A DNA stretch of 64,000 nt from Candidatus Altimarinota bacterium (GTDB taxonomy: Bacteria; Patescibacteriota; Gracilibacteria; UBA1369; UM-FILTER-53-11). The DNA is taken from NCBI GenBank assembly GCA_018061065.1, contig JAGOUV010000003.1:37448-101447 (forward strand), written 5' to 3'. How positions within the stretch are numbered: the stretch's first letter is position 1; each line of letters opens with the position of its first letter. Under the pieces are notes generated by a model. The model saw nothing but the letters and a program-made list of their open reading frames with translations. It was not told the DNA's origin and made no database searches. Positions 17,401 through 26,490 of this stretch are shown one piece after another. The translations under genes were made by a program, and so were the position numbers.

Positions 17401-20400
17401 CGACGTTAAGTAACTTCACTACTACAGCGGCATTTTCTGTTTCTACGCTCACCATGACCGGTACAAGCGTATTAGAACACACGGCAAATACAACTGCTCA
17501 AACACACATACTTAATATTGCGGCAACAACTATAAATATCGGTGCATCAGCAAGTATTAATGTGGATGGCAAGGGATACAATGCAGGAAATGGTCCCGCT
17601 GCAGGTACATCTACCGGTGGTGGTGGCCACTGCGGTAACGGTGGTGGTACAACCGGAGGAACCGCAAACTGTAGCATAAGTAATTTAGTTACCATCGGTT
17701 CTTCAGGTGCTTATTACAATGCCACACATACTGGTGGTAGAGGTGGTGGATTGGCCATCATTACTGTCACTGGTACCGCAACAATAAATGGTACCATTTC
17801 AGCAAATGGTAGCTCGGGAGGCACCACTATCACGGGAGGAGGTGGTGGTGGTGGTATTAAATTAGTTGCAGGTACGGTTGCAGGAACACCGGCAAATTTC
17901 AGAGCTAATGGAGGCGCAAAAGGATCCGGCGGTTCAGGAGGAGGAGGTGGTGGTGGTGGTATTTATATTAGCTACAGCGTAAGCAGCAGTATCTCTTCAG
18001 TGAGCGTAACCGCTGGCTCTGGAAGTGGAACCGCTGCAAGTGCTGGACTAAGTTCTATCGTTCAATCAAACGCTGCTCCCACCGCAACAACTCCAGCAAC
18101 TCCAGAAACTATTTCTCAAGCGACCGATGGTACCGGTTATGTTACCTTCCAAACAACAATTTCAGATGCCAGTGATACTAAATTAAAAGTTGAATATTCA
18201 GATGATGGCGGATCAACATGGTACGACCCACTTTTAGTTTCAGCGACTCCAAGTGCTGGTACGACTGCTGATCTTGATAATGCCAATGCATATCAAATCG
18301 GCACATCGGATGCTATCGACACTTCTGGCGGTGATAAGACAATTACCATAGTTTGGGATACGCTTTCTGCCAGCAACGGCGGTGGTTCACTTGATACTAC
18401 AACTCAAGCTGATATCCAAGTACGATTGACTGCCAATGATGCTACATCCGACAGTAGTGTTGCAACTTCCTTGTCGTTCTCAGTAGACAACCTCGATCCA
18501 ACAATTTCCAGCAAAGCTACTGCTGATTTAGATGGTGATGGATATATTGACGCGGTACATGTTACTTTTGCAGAAAATATCGCTGATTCCAGTGTGGCCT
18601 TTGGTGATTTTGCAGTTACCGGGACTACTTCATTAGCGTTTAGTTCAACAACAAATTCCGACACAGCAAATGATGACGATATCTATCTTACCTTTACCGA
18701 CGGCGTCCTAAGTACAAGCGCTGTACCAAATTTTGCCTATACTGCAGGAACACTAACCGACGCATACGGAAATGCTCTCTCATCAGCCGTAGCGGCAGCA
18801 TCCACCGATGGTGCAGGTCCTGCAATTATGTCAGCGGTCGCCTCCGATGAAAGTGTGTTTGGAGTCGGCATTGATAATGGCGATACAGTGACCATTACAT
18901 TTAGCGAAGACACCAATCAAGCGACTATAGATGCAAGTACTATTAATAGCGCTCTCGCGCTGAATAACAGTCATGTGTGGACAGACGGAGGAGGTGCAAT
19001 TGGCTCGGCAAGCTGGAGCAGTGCTTCTGTTTTAGTGATTACACTTTCAACGGGGACTACTGCACCGACTGTCGCTCTCAGTGATACGATCATTTTAAAC
19101 GGCACTACCATTACTGACGGCACAAATAATTCAAGTACCGTCGCCTTCTCATCTATAAGTGGCGTCTTTGCAAGTGCTACGCCAGCCGTAACCGTCTCCG
19201 CAATTTCAGGAGCTACGGCCGAAGCGGGTGACACGGGAACTTTTACCGTTGTGTTAGGTACCCAGCCGACGGGAGATGTTGTGGTTGGGCTTTCAAGCAG
19301 CGACACAACGGAAGGAACTGTTTCTCCTGCCTCACTAACTTTCACTTCGGGCAACTGGAGCACACCTCAAACCGTGACCGTAACGGGAGTCAACGATGAT
19401 GCAGTTGATGGCGATATTGCCTATTCAATTATCACCGCTGCCGCGACTTCTACGGATGGAAATTATAATACGCTCAACCCTGCTGATGTCTCCGCAACTA
19501 ACACCGACAACGATACTGCCGGTATTACTATTTCAGCCATTACAGGAAATACTACCGAGCCCAGTGGAACCGCAACTTTCACCGCGGTGCTCACCTCACA
19601 GCCAACTGCGGATGTGACATTTGAACTCTCAAGTAATGATACAACAGAGGGTACTGTCTCTCCCGCTTCACTGACATTTACTTCAGGCAACTGGAGCACG
19701 CCACAAACGGTTACCGTAACGGGAGTCAACGATGATGTGTCTGATGGCGATATTGCATATTCAATTATCACCGCAGCCGCAACTTCTACTGATGGAAATT
19801 ATAATGCACTCAACCCTGCCGATGTTTCTGCCACTAACACAGATAATGACACGGTCGGTTTTACGATTTCTTCGATCACAACAGCTACGACCGAAGCGGG
19901 TGGTACTGCCACCTTTACGGCAATGCTCAATTCACAGCCAACTGCTGATGTGACATTTGAACTTTCTAGTAATGATACTACGGAGGGCACCGTCTCTCCC
20001 GCTTCACTGACTTTTACTTCGGCTAACTGGAGTACACCTCAAACAGTTACCGTGACCGGCGTGAATGATGATGTGGATGATGGCGATATTGCTTTCTCAA
20101 TTATCACCGCAGCCGCGACTTCTACTGATGTGAATTATAACGCGCTCAACCCTGGGGACGTTTCTGTCACTAACACGGACAATGACACCGCTGGATTTAC
20201 CGTTTCTTCGATTTCAGCTGCTACAACAGAAGCTGGTGGAACCGCTACTTTTACGGCAGTGCTCACCTCTCAGCCAACTGCTGATGTGACGGTTGAACTC
20301 TCAAGCAATGACACAACTGAAGGTACGATCTCCCCTGCTTCACTTACCTTCACCTCGGGCAACTGGAGTACACCTCAAACAGGAACGGTGACCGGCGTGA

Positions 20401-23400
20401 ATGATGATGTGGACGATGGCGATATTTCTTACTCGATTATCACGGCAGCAGCGACTTCTACTGATGCTACCTACAACACCATAAACCCAGGCGACGTCTC
20501 TGTGACGAATACAGACAATGACACGGTCGGCTTTACGATATCTTCTATTTCAACAGCTACAACAGAAGCGGGTGGCACTGCCACCTTTACGGCGGCACTG
20601 AATTCACAGCCAACTGCCGATGTGACATTTGAACTCTCAAGTAATGATACAACAGAGGGTACTGTCTCCCCTGCTTCACTGACATTTACTTCCGGCAACT
20701 GGAGCACTCCACAAACCGTTACCGTGACCGGCGTGAATGACGATGCGGTCGATGGTGACATTGCATATTCAATTATTACCGCAGCCGCGACTTCTACCGA
20801 TGTTACCTATAATGCTATAAACCCAGGCGACGTTTCCGTAACGAATACGGACAATGACAGTGCCGGTTTTACCGTTTCAGCAATTTCAAATGCCACGACA
20901 GAAGTCGGTGGCACCGCTACTTTTACGATGGTGTTAACTACTCAGCCAAGTGCAAATGTTTCCGTTGGCCTCACAAGTAACGATACAACTGAGGGTACTG
21001 TTTCTCCTGCTTCACTAACTTTCACCTCGGGAAACTGGAGCACGCCTCAAACCGTGACCGTAACGGGCGTCGATGATGATGCAAACGATGGAGACATTTC
21101 ATACTCGATTGTCACCGCGGCTGCTACTTCAACGGATGGAAATTACAATACGCTCAATGCTTCCGATGTCTCAGTTAGCAATACTGATAATGACACTGTT
21201 GGTTTTGTTATTTTAGCTATTTCAGATACTACGACCGAAGCAGGCGGCACCGCTACCTTCACGGTGGTTCTGAACTCTCAGCCAACAGCGAATGTTTCCG
21301 TAGGACTCTCTAGCAGCGATACAACTGAGGGTACCGTCTCTCCTGCCTCACTGACATTTACTTCTGGAAACTGGAGCACGCCTCAAACCGTGACCGTAAC
21401 GGGAGTCAACGATGACGTGGTTGATGGCAACATTGCGTATTCAATTATCACCGCAGCTGCTAGTTCTACCGACCCAGAATACAACACAATGAATTCAAGC
21501 GATGTGAGCCTGACAAATAATGACAATGATATCGTGGGCATCACCGTGACTCCGACATCCGGTCTGACGACTACAGAGGCAGGAGGAACAGATACGTTTA
21601 CCGTAGTTTTAGATACTCAACCAACTGCTGATGTATCTATCGAAATTTCAAGTGGCAGCACAGATGAAGGCACTGTTTCTCCTGCTTCACTTACCTTTAC
21701 TTCAGGCAACTGGGCAACGCCACGGACAGTAACAGTGACTGGTGTGAACGACGATGTTGATGATGGGGATGTCGCCTATACAATTGTAACTGCAGCAGCA
21801 ACGTCTTCCGATGAAGACTATAATACCGTGAATGCAGCAAACGTATCAGTTACCAATACCGACAATGATACAGCGGGAATAACGGTGACTCCAACATCTG
21901 GTTTAACGACTACAGAAGCGGGTGTGACAGATGAATTTACCGTAGTGCTTGATACAAAACCAACTGCAACCGTATCTTTTGGTGTTTCAAGCAGTGACAC
22001 AACAGAAGGAACTATTTCAGCAAGTTCATTGAGTTTTACGACAACCAACTGGGCAACGCCACAAACGGTTACCGTGACGGGCGTAAACGATGATGTTGAT
22101 GATGGCGATGGCACTTATTCAATTGTCACCGCTGCCGCGACTTCCACTGACAACACCTATAACAATATAAACCCCAGCAACGTTTCCGTGACCAACACAG
22201 ACAATGATACCGCTGGATTTACCGTTTCTTCGATTTCAAATGCTACGGCTGAAGCGGGCGACACTGCTACCTTCACTGTGGTACTCAACTCTCAACCAAC
22301 GGCAGATGTGAGCATCGAACTCTCGAGCAGTGATACATCCGAAGGCACGATCTCTCCGGCTTCACTCACCTTTACTTCAGGCAACTGGAACACACCTCAG
22401 ACGGGAACCGTAACGGGAGTCAACGATAATGTAGATGACGGCGATATAGCTTATTCGATTATATTAGCTGCTGCGACTTCAGCAGACAGTATCTATAACG
22501 GTATAAATCCAAGCAATGTTTCTGTTACCAATACGGACAATGATACTTTTGGCATTACTGTTTCAACTATTTCAAATGCTTCAGCCGAAGCTAGTGGTAC
22601 AGCTACTTTTACCGTAGTGCTCACCTCTCAGCCAACGGCAAACGTGAGCATCGGGATCTCAAGCAGTGATACGACAGAAGGAACCGTCTCTCCTGCCTCA
22701 CTGACGTTTACAACGCTTAACTGGAACACAGCACAAACAGTTACCGTAAGCGGAGTTAACGATGACGTGGTTGATGGTGATATCGCTTACTCAATTGTCA
22801 CCGCAGCCGCAACTTCAAGCGACGGTAATTATAATACACTCAACCCCGCCAATGTTTCTGTCACCAACACAGATGACGACACTGTTGGATTTACCGTTTC
22901 AGCTATTTCAGAACATACAACTGAAGCAGGTGGTACTGCTACTTTTACGGTGGCTCTCAATTCACAACCGACTGCAAATGTGAGTATCGCACTCACAAGC
23001 AATGATACAACAGAGGGCACCGTCACTCCCGCCTCACTCACCTTCACCTCCGTTAACTGGGATACACCCCAGACAGTTACGGTTACGGGAGTAAATGATA
23101 ACGTGGTTGATGATGATATCGCTTACTCAATTATCACTGCTGCTGCTACTTCTTCTGACAATGATTACAACGATATAAATCCAGGCAATGTTTCCGTCAC
23201 GAATAATGACAATGACACTGTCGATATTATTATTACTGAATCGGGTGGATCAACTCGACTCACGGAGGGCAGTACGACCGATAGCTATACCGTGGTACTT
23301 AACTCAGAACCAACCGCGAGTGTAATTGTAACGGCTGTCTCAAACACACAAATCACCAATTCAAGTCCGCTCACTTTTACGACCGCAAATTGGGACACAC

Positions 23401-24191
23401 CACAAACAATAACGCTCACCGCCGTTGACGATACGACCGTCGAAGGAGCTCACAGCGCTACCGTCACTCATACGGCGACATCCGATGATAGTTCATACCA
23501 TGGCATTACAATGGATTCGGTAACTGCTTCTATCACTGATAATGACGTGGCTGCACCGACCACTGAAACTATTACTAATGTCACTAGTCCAAGTGGCTCT
23601 GCTCCGGGCGGAGGGACTTCAGTAGTCGAAACTCCTATTGTATTTACCTCACCACGACCAGCTGCCTCTTTCTCCTTACCTATGAATCTTCCTATCGCAG
23701 TCTCCGTCGCAAATTCTGTTAATAGCGTTACTATCAACACTGCCAACCAGAATGTTATTAACCTCAAGATTGGTTCGCTTAAACTGCCGGTAAAATTGCT
23801 AAAAAATAAGACGATAGACATTAGCACTGATGGAGATAAGCGCAACGACTTGCGCGTTACCTATATTGGTCTCACTAAAACAAATAAAGTATCCGTGCGT
23901 TTTATCTCTCTTGTTGATCCATCAGAATTAAAGCAAGGAGTGACCATAGAACGCGGTAACTATGAGACAGAAGATCATACGGTCGTATTGCAATTTAATC
24001 CTCCTAAAAAAACAGAGAGCATTTCAATCTCCAATAACCCAGATTTTGAGAATGCTTCCTGGACAAAATACACATCGAGAAAAAACTGGCGGTTATCTGC
24101 TGGCAGTGGCAAAAAAAATATCTATGTAAAATTCCGCCTGGAAAACGGAGAAATCATACAGGCTCAAGATTCTATTATGATTGCGAAGTAG
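14469..24191 (+). CDS. Giant secreted adhesin-like protein with Gly-rich and Calx-beta-like repeats
   Basis: About 3240 aa, exported by an N-terminal signal peptide ending near AFAAAV. Three glycine-rich repeat regions follow (about residues 130-370, 550-790 and 1000-1180), with GGG.GGG.I runs alternating with short beta strands, likely a beta-helix. Next come Ig-like segments (about 1200-1560), including 'DGDGYIDAVHVTFAENI'. Thirteen tandem repeats of about 112 aa occupy about 1573-3027. Each has a TEAGGTATFTV start, a TVSPASLTFTSGNW centre and a TNTDNDT end; the acidic ends suit Ca2+ binding as in Calx-beta folds. The C-terminal 200 residues form beta domains, the last with a 'WTKYTS..NWRLSAGSGKKNIYVKF' block. 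No LPXTG, SLH or C-terminal helix is seen, so anchoring is unclear. The start at 14469 is chosen for the signal peptide. A role in surface adhesion is inferred. Confidence 0.88.
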   Translation: MLKTKNILWLLTPLLLFSLGSQKAFAAAVTWAGGTTGTWETGTNWSSGTPPTSADDVTINRGTAGAAVTLSAGQTADFSTLTIGGSTTTNSLTLEGNIGTGGSVTIKNLSTITQKNAVQQIISGTLTIESGGSLTHTANTTTALGQLYYINWSAATINAQSGSTITAAAKGYAGGSSTTAGQGPGAGAFSGGGGAHAGNGGNNSLSSAAGGTAYCDMTDVDTMGSGGAGGNFSGNNYSGGAGGGLIILNASGTATLSGAITAAGSAGSNNGRSGGGAGGGIRITANTIAGTPTSLTAAGGTVTSGGSGGGGCIQFTYTAANSVSASTFLSTSAMIVTGSTGGAFIGGSGSFYVKDTDSTYGDLVLKNTSTASTATSTTVSSAYVSTLTYDNLYLNAAVVASSGVTVNTSVTMNNASTFTIPTNTTTTFGSSVTSIGVTGTAPTITVETTGSTFNATSLTDYSSVGLSVADGAIWGNASTLTSNTSTSITLSSGSTISNIFTSMNSAGTLNLHRLANFTINDLTLSGGTTTLTAYTTTNPLSLSTLTMTTGSSLTHTANTTTAAGQVNVLNITATTIDLQSGSTVTAAGKGYAGGSSTTAGQGPGAGAFAGGGGAHAGNGGNNTLTSATGGTAYCDMTDVDTMGSGGAGGNFSGNNYSGGAGGGLIILNASGTATLSGAITAAGSVGSNNARSGGGSGGGIRITANTIAGTPTSLTAVGGAVTSGGSGGGGCIQFTYTTSNSVSASTFLSTAAMTVSGSVNGYQIGGAGSFFVKDTDSTYGDLVLENTSTASTAATTTVSNATIDNLYTSAVRMKLPGSTINTSVTINNGSALDIDSGAENAATFGSSITSISVTGTAPTITNAGTFTANGLTSLSGTITNSGTFNANGLTSSSATITTTGILNVTSLSNLSGTTLTVSSGGDWNNNSTITTDGTSSITLSSGGEVLNTLTSFTSAGTLAIYQGATHTITDLTLSGGTTTLSNFTTTAAFSVSTLTMTGTSVLEHTANTTAQTHILNIAATTINIGASASINVDGKGYNAGNGPAAGTSTGGGGHCGNGGGTTGGTANCSISNLVTIGSSGAYYNATHTGGRGGGLAIITVTGTATINGTISANGSSGGTTITGGGGGGGIKLVAGTVAGTPANFRANGGAKGSGGSGGGGGGGGIYISYSVSSSISSVSVTAGSGSGTAASAGLSSIVQSNAAPTATTPATPETISQATDGTGYVTFQTTISDASDTKLKVEYSDDGGSTWYDPLLVSATPSAGTTADLDNANAYQIGTSDAIDTSGGDKTITIVWDTLSASNGGGSLDTTTQADIQVRLTANDATSDSSVATSLSFSVDNLDPTISSKATADLDGDGYIDAVHVTFAENIADSSVAFGDFAVTGTTSLAFSSTTNSDTANDDDIYLTFTDGVLSTSAVPNFAYTAGTLTDAYGNALSSAVAAASTDGAGPAIMSAVASDESVFGVGIDNGDTVTITFSEDTNQATIDASTINSALALNNSHVWTDGGGAIGSASWSSASVLVITLSTGTTAPTVALSDTIILNGTTITDGTNNSSTVAFSSISGVFASATPAVTVSAISGATAEAGDTGTFTVVLGTQPTGDVVVGLSSSDTTEGTVSPASLTFTSGNWSTPQTVTVTGVNDDAVDGDIAYSIITAAATSTDGNYNTLNPADVSATNTDNDTAGITISAITGNTTEPSGTATFTAVLTSQPTADVTFELSSNDTTEGTVSPASLTFTSGNWSTPQTVTVTGVNDDVSDGDIAYSIITAAATSTDGNYNALNPADVSATNTDNDTVGFTISSITTATTEAGGTATFTAMLNSQPTADVTFELSSNDTTEGTVSPASLTFTSANWSTPQTVTVTGVNDDVDDGDIAFSIITAAATSTDVNYNALNPGDVSVTNTDNDTAGFTVSSISAATTEAGGTATFTAVLTSQPTADVTVELSSNDTTEGTISPASLTFTSGNWSTPQTGTVTGVNDDVDDGDISYSIITAAATSTDATYNTINPGDVSVTNTDNDTVGFTISSISTATTEAGGTATFTAALNSQPTADVTFELSSNDTTEGTVSPASLTFTSGNWSTPQTVTVTGVNDDAVDGDIAYSIITAAATSTDVTYNAINPGDVSVTNTDNDSAGFTVSAISNATTEVGGTATFTMVLTTQPSANVSVGLTSNDTTEGTVSPASLTFTSGNWSTPQTVTVTGVDDDANDGDISYSIVTAAATSTDGNYNTLNASDVSVSNTDNDTVGFVILAISDTTTEAGGTATFTVVLNSQPTANVSVGLSSSDTTEGTVSPASLTFTSGNWSTPQTVTVTGVNDDVVDGNIAYSIITAAASSTDPEYNTMNSSDVSLTNNDNDIVGITVTPTSGLTTTEAGGTDTFTVVLDTQPTADVSIEISSGSTDEGTVSPASLTFTSGNWATPRTVTVTGVNDDVDDGDVAYTIVTAAATSSDEDYNTVNAANVSVTNTDNDTAGITVTPTSGLTTTEAGVTDEFTVVLDTKPTATVSFGVSSSDTTEGTISASSLSFTTTNWATPQTVTVTGVNDDVDDGDGTYSIVTAAATSTDNTYNNINPSNVSVTNTDNDTAGFTVSSISNATAEAGDTATFTVVLNSQPTADVSIELSSSDTSEGTISPASLTFTSGNWNTPQTGTVTGVNDNVDDGDIAYSIILAAATSADSIYNGINPSNVSVTNTDNDTFGITVSTISNASAEASGTATFTVVLTSQPTANVSIGISSSDTTEGTVSPASLTFTTLNWNTAQTVTVSGVNDDVVDGDIAYSIVTAAATSSDGNYNTLNPANVSVTNTDDDTVGFTVSAISEHTTEAGGTATFTVALNSQPTANVSIALTSNDTTEGTVTPASLTFTSVNWDTPQTVTVTGVNDNVVDDDIAYSIITAAATSSDNDYNDINPGNVSVTNNDNDTVDIIITESGGSTRLTEGSTTDSYTVVLNSEPTASVIVTAVSNTQITNSSPLTFTTANWDTPQTITLTAVDDTTVEGAHSATVTHTATSDDSSYHGITMDSVTASITDNDVAAPTTETITNVTSPSGSAPGGGTSVVETPIVFTSPRPAASFSLPMNLPIAVSVANSVNSVTINTANQNVINLKIGSLKLPVKLLKNKTIDISTDGDKRNDLRVTYIGLTKTNKVSVRFISLVDPSELKQGVTIERGNYETEDHTVVLQFNPPKKTESISISNNPDFENASWTKYTSRKNWRLSAGSGKKNIYVKFRLENGEIIQAQDSIMIAK
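14863..15595 (+). repeat. Gly-rich module, copy 1
   Basis: A block of about 730 bp inside the adhesin gene that recurs at a constant offset of 1257 bp (419 codons). The copies are near-identical over long stretches at the protein level, for instance the AYCDMTDVDTMGSGGAGG segment. Confidence 0.85.
16120..16852 (+). repeat. Gly-rich module, copy 2
   Basis: Second copy of the module at 14863-15595. A third, diverged and shorter version lies at about 17460-18000. The exact 1257-bp offset indicates an in-frame tandem duplication including the beta-rich linker. Confidence 0.85.
19185..23551 (+). repeat. Thirteen tandem 336-bp Calx-beta-like repeats
   Basis: Units of about 112 codons with a constant period of about 336 bp. 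Twelve are closely alike and the thirteenth (from about 23225) is diverged. Units 8 and 9 share a distinct ITVTPTSGLTTTEAG start, pointing to local unit duplication. Long shared nucleotide stretches suggest homogenisation by recombination. Confidence 0.9.
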
Positions 24192-24197
24192 CAACAT

Positions 24198-24281
24198 CGT
24201 CAGTAACTATTGACGTTAAAGTATTCCATGCTATTGAAAGTTTCCAATAAGCCAATATAGTTATATCAGCTTTTACTGACG
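24198..24281 (+). promoter_or_regulatory. alaX promoter flanked by a 9-bp inverted repeat
   Basis: TTGAAA (24234-24239), a 16-nt spacer and TATAGT (24256-24261) give a plausible promoter. It lies between perfect inverted repeats CGTCAGTAA (24198-24206) and TTACTGACG (24273-24281). GTAACTATT also recurs directly at 24203 and 24281. The arrangement could be an operator pair or a large hairpin. Confidence 0.4.
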
Positions 24282-24294
24282 TAACTATTATTAT

Positions 24295-25041
24295 ATGAAG
24301 CAAACAATACTTGCATACTTTGATACACCATTCACTTGTGAGGGAAATGCAAAAATAATCGCCGTAGAAAAAGATGAAACGGGAACGGATGTAATTATAT
24401 TAGATCAGACGATTTTCTATCCGCAGGGCGGCGGTCAGCCATATGATTTAGGAACGATAGAAAGTAAAAAGGCAGTATTTCAAGTTACTTCAGTGCGCTA
24501 TAAAGAAGGTATTGTTTACCATGGAGGAGTTGTGATTTCTGGCTTATTTAAAGCCGGAGACGAAGTTATATGCAAAGTTGATATAGAAAGAAGAAAGCTC
24601 AATAGTCGCCTCCATTCGGGCGGACATTTAGTAAGTGCGGCACTTGAACAGCTCGGCTATTTCTGGGAACCCCATAAAGGACACCATCATCCTGACGGGC
24701 CGTATGTTGAGTATAAAGGAACGATAGAGCTAGCAGAAATCGAACCGCTCAAAAAAGCACTCGAAGAAAAAATGGCAGAGATTCAAAAAACCGATGCAGA
24801 CGTATCATTTCACATTATGACTCTTGAAGAATTAAAACGAATCTGCCGTTTTGTACCGCCCTATATTCCTAAAGACAAACCGAGCCGCGCTGCTATTTTT
24901 CATATGACACCCGAGCATGGTGGTGATATGGCAATCCCCTGCGGCGGAACTCACGTGGCTCGATTAAGCGAAATTGGGCCGATTATAATTCCAAAAATTA
25001 AGTGCAAAGAAGGCATCATAAAGATCTCATACCGCTTGTAG
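24295..25041 (+). CDS. alaX: AlaX-type alanyl-tRNA editing protein
   Basis: 248 aa; a free-standing editing domain homologous to that of AlaRS, which hydrolyses Ser- or Gly-tRNA(Ala) in the cytosol. It shows the family start (YPQGGGQPYD), the zinc-ligand motifs HSGGH and CGGTH, and the segment 'SRAAIFHMTP' in between. The length is close to long AlaX forms but there is no C-terminal DHHA1-like extension. The ATG at 24295 has no Shine-Dalgarno sequence. The function is well supported by the ligand motifs. Confidence 0.92.
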   Translation: MKQTILAYFDTPFTCEGNAKIIAVEKDETGTDVIILDQTIFYPQGGGQPYDLGTIESKKAVFQVTSVRYKEGIVYHGGVVISGLFKAGDEVICKVDIERRKLNSRLHSGGHLVSAALEQLGYFWEPHKGHHHPDGPYVEYKGTIELAEIEPLKKALEEKMAEIQKTDADVSFHIMTLEELKRICRFVPPYIPKDKPSRAAIFHMTPEHGGDMAIPCGGTHVARLSEIGPIIIPKIKCKEGIIKISYRL

Positions 25042-25100
25042 AAATTGACAAGAAAAAGCCGCCTCGATACGATCATGTCTTATTATAAAATAAGGCTCTT

Positions 25101-25274
25101 ATGAGAGAACGATCTGAATGGGGACGGAGACCGATGATGACACCTGGGCATTGGACATCGTACATCGAATCACTGAAAGGTTGTGCATCACGTCCTGAAG
25201 CAGCAAAGTCTACGGATGTTGACGGTGCACGCGAACGCTATCAGCGGGCATTATTGGAGGCCACCGGGGAGTAA
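25101..25274 (+). CDS. Small ORF, 57 aa, unknown
   Basis: ATG at 25101, TAA at 25272-25274. It fills most of the 272-bp gap between alaX and mscS. The product is charged and polar with two Trp (EWGRRPMMTPGHWTSYIE near the N-terminus) and a helical, acidic C-terminal half. A TATAAA box lies 11 nt upstream. No family is recognised. It may be a real small protein, but there is no homology evidence. Confidence 0.4.
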   Translation: MRERSEWGRRPMMTPGHWTSYIESLKGCASRPEAAKSTDVDGARERYQRALLEATGE

Positions 25275-25296
25275 ACTGGCTCTGGAGGGCATTTTG

Positions 25297-25305
25297 TGCT
25301 ATAAT
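25297..25305 (+). promoter_or_regulatory. Extended -10 promoter of mscS
   Basis: TGC-TATAAT ends 8 nt before the ATG at 25314. A CTGGCT hexamer 18 nt upstream of the -10 is a weak -35. The transcript would be leaderless or nearly so. Confidence 0.6.
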
Positions 25306-25313
25306 TACTAGAT

Positions 25314-26429
25314 ATGTTTTTAGCATATTTAGTAGCAAAAGCAGGCGAAGGAGACTCAGCAGAAGTGAGTGGTTTGGCGCAAAAAATTGCGGGGTTTTTC
25401 GACTATATAATTGCGCAGGTACCTAGCTGGATCGCCGGAGGTATCGTGTTTATCGCGAGCTTCCTTATGGCAAAGCTGGCAAAGGCAGCGGTGGAATCAC
25501 GCATTGGAGATAAAATTGATGAGGAACATCAGGAAGTCTTGGTATTGGCCGGTCGTGTTACATATTTTGTAACACTGATTCTAGGAGTTACGATTGCACT
25601 CAAAATTGCAGGTATCGATTTAACAACCATCCTCGCCGCCGTGGCGTTTGGTATTGGTTTTGCGCTGCAAGATTTAATTATGAATTTCTTATCGGGTGTT
25701 TTGATTTTAGTAAGCCGGCAGTTTACCATTGGTGATTTTATTAAAGTGGGTTCTACAACGGGAAAAGTGATGGAAATCCAAACGCGTGCCACGATTTTAA
25801 AGGCAACTGATGGAACAAAAGTGATCGTGCCGAACTCGGAAATTTTCCGCAATCAAGTGGTAAGTTATACGACAAATCCTACCCGCCGTGTCATTATTCC
25901 AATTTATGTTTCTTACGATACGGATATTAGCTATGCGGTAAAAATTGCATTGGACGTTCTTAAAAACCATCCGAAAATTTATAAAAAACCTGCGCCTTCT
26001 GTGGTAATCAATGGCTATGGAGATAGCTGTATTGAAATGACCGGACGTTTCTGGGTGGGCTCACGCGATGGTTGGTTTAAAATTAAGAGTGAGCTCAATC
26101 AACAGATGCTCGAGGCACTTACTGAAGCGGGCATTGAGATTCCCTATAATATTTTGCACTTAGAAACGAGTTCTGATACAAAAATGGACAACGAATCAAA
26201 TGCTTCATTGCGAAAAAAACGCATGGAAGAAATGCGATTGTCTAAGGCAATTGCAGCAAGTGCGCCAAGTGCTCCCCCACTCGAAGCGCAGCTTCCTGCT
26301 AACCCAACGGTTATTGCTATCGGAGCTGCTACGCCTCCACCAACACCCGTTCCCGCACCCGTGATGGTTGAGTCAGTAGATCCCGTGGGCTCGTATCAGG
26401 ATCAGCTGGAGATAGATGGGCAAGCTTAA
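25314..26429 (+). CDS. mscS: MscS-family small-conductance mechanosensitive channel
   Basis: 371 aa; an inner-membrane homo-oligomeric channel that releases solutes on hypo-osmotic shock. Three membrane helices are visible (about 37-57, 75-100 and 105-130). The last is the pore-lining helix with Ala/Gly packing (AAVAFGIGFALQDLIMNFLSG). The beta domain shows the MscS signature 'GDFIKVG...GKVMEIQTRATIL...DGTKVIVPNSEIF'. The C-terminal 90 residues are a poorly conserved, Pro/Ala-rich tail (PPPTPVPAPV) beyond the usual cytosolic cage, probably disordered. Its N-terminus follows an extended -10 promoter. Confidence 0.95.
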   Translation: MFLAYLVAKAGEGDSAEVSGLAQKIAGFFDYIIAQVPSWIAGGIVFIASFLMAKLAKAAVESRIGDKIDEEHQEVLVLAGRVTYFVTLILGVTIALKIAGIDLTTILAAVAFGIGFALQDLIMNFLSGVLILVSRQFTIGDFIKVGSTTGKVMEIQTRATILKATDGTKVIVPNSEIFRNQVVSYTTNPTRRVIIPIYVSYDTDISYAVKIALDVLKNHPKIYKKPAPSVVINGYGDSCIEMTGRFWVGSRDGWFKIKSELNQQMLEALTEAGIEIPYNILHLETSSDTKMDNESNASLRKKRMEEMRLSKAIAASAPSAPPLEAQLPANPTVIAIGAATPPPTPVPAPVMVESVDPVGSYQDQLEIDGQA

Positions 26430-26490
26430 TAATTACGTTGATTTTATGGGTGTTATCGTTTAACTTGAGACCCTCATTTTAAATGCATCC

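Noticed and set aside
19185..23551. CRISPR-like direct repeats
   Set aside because: The periodic repeat is coding, 336 bp long and in frame throughout; there are no short repeat-spacer units.
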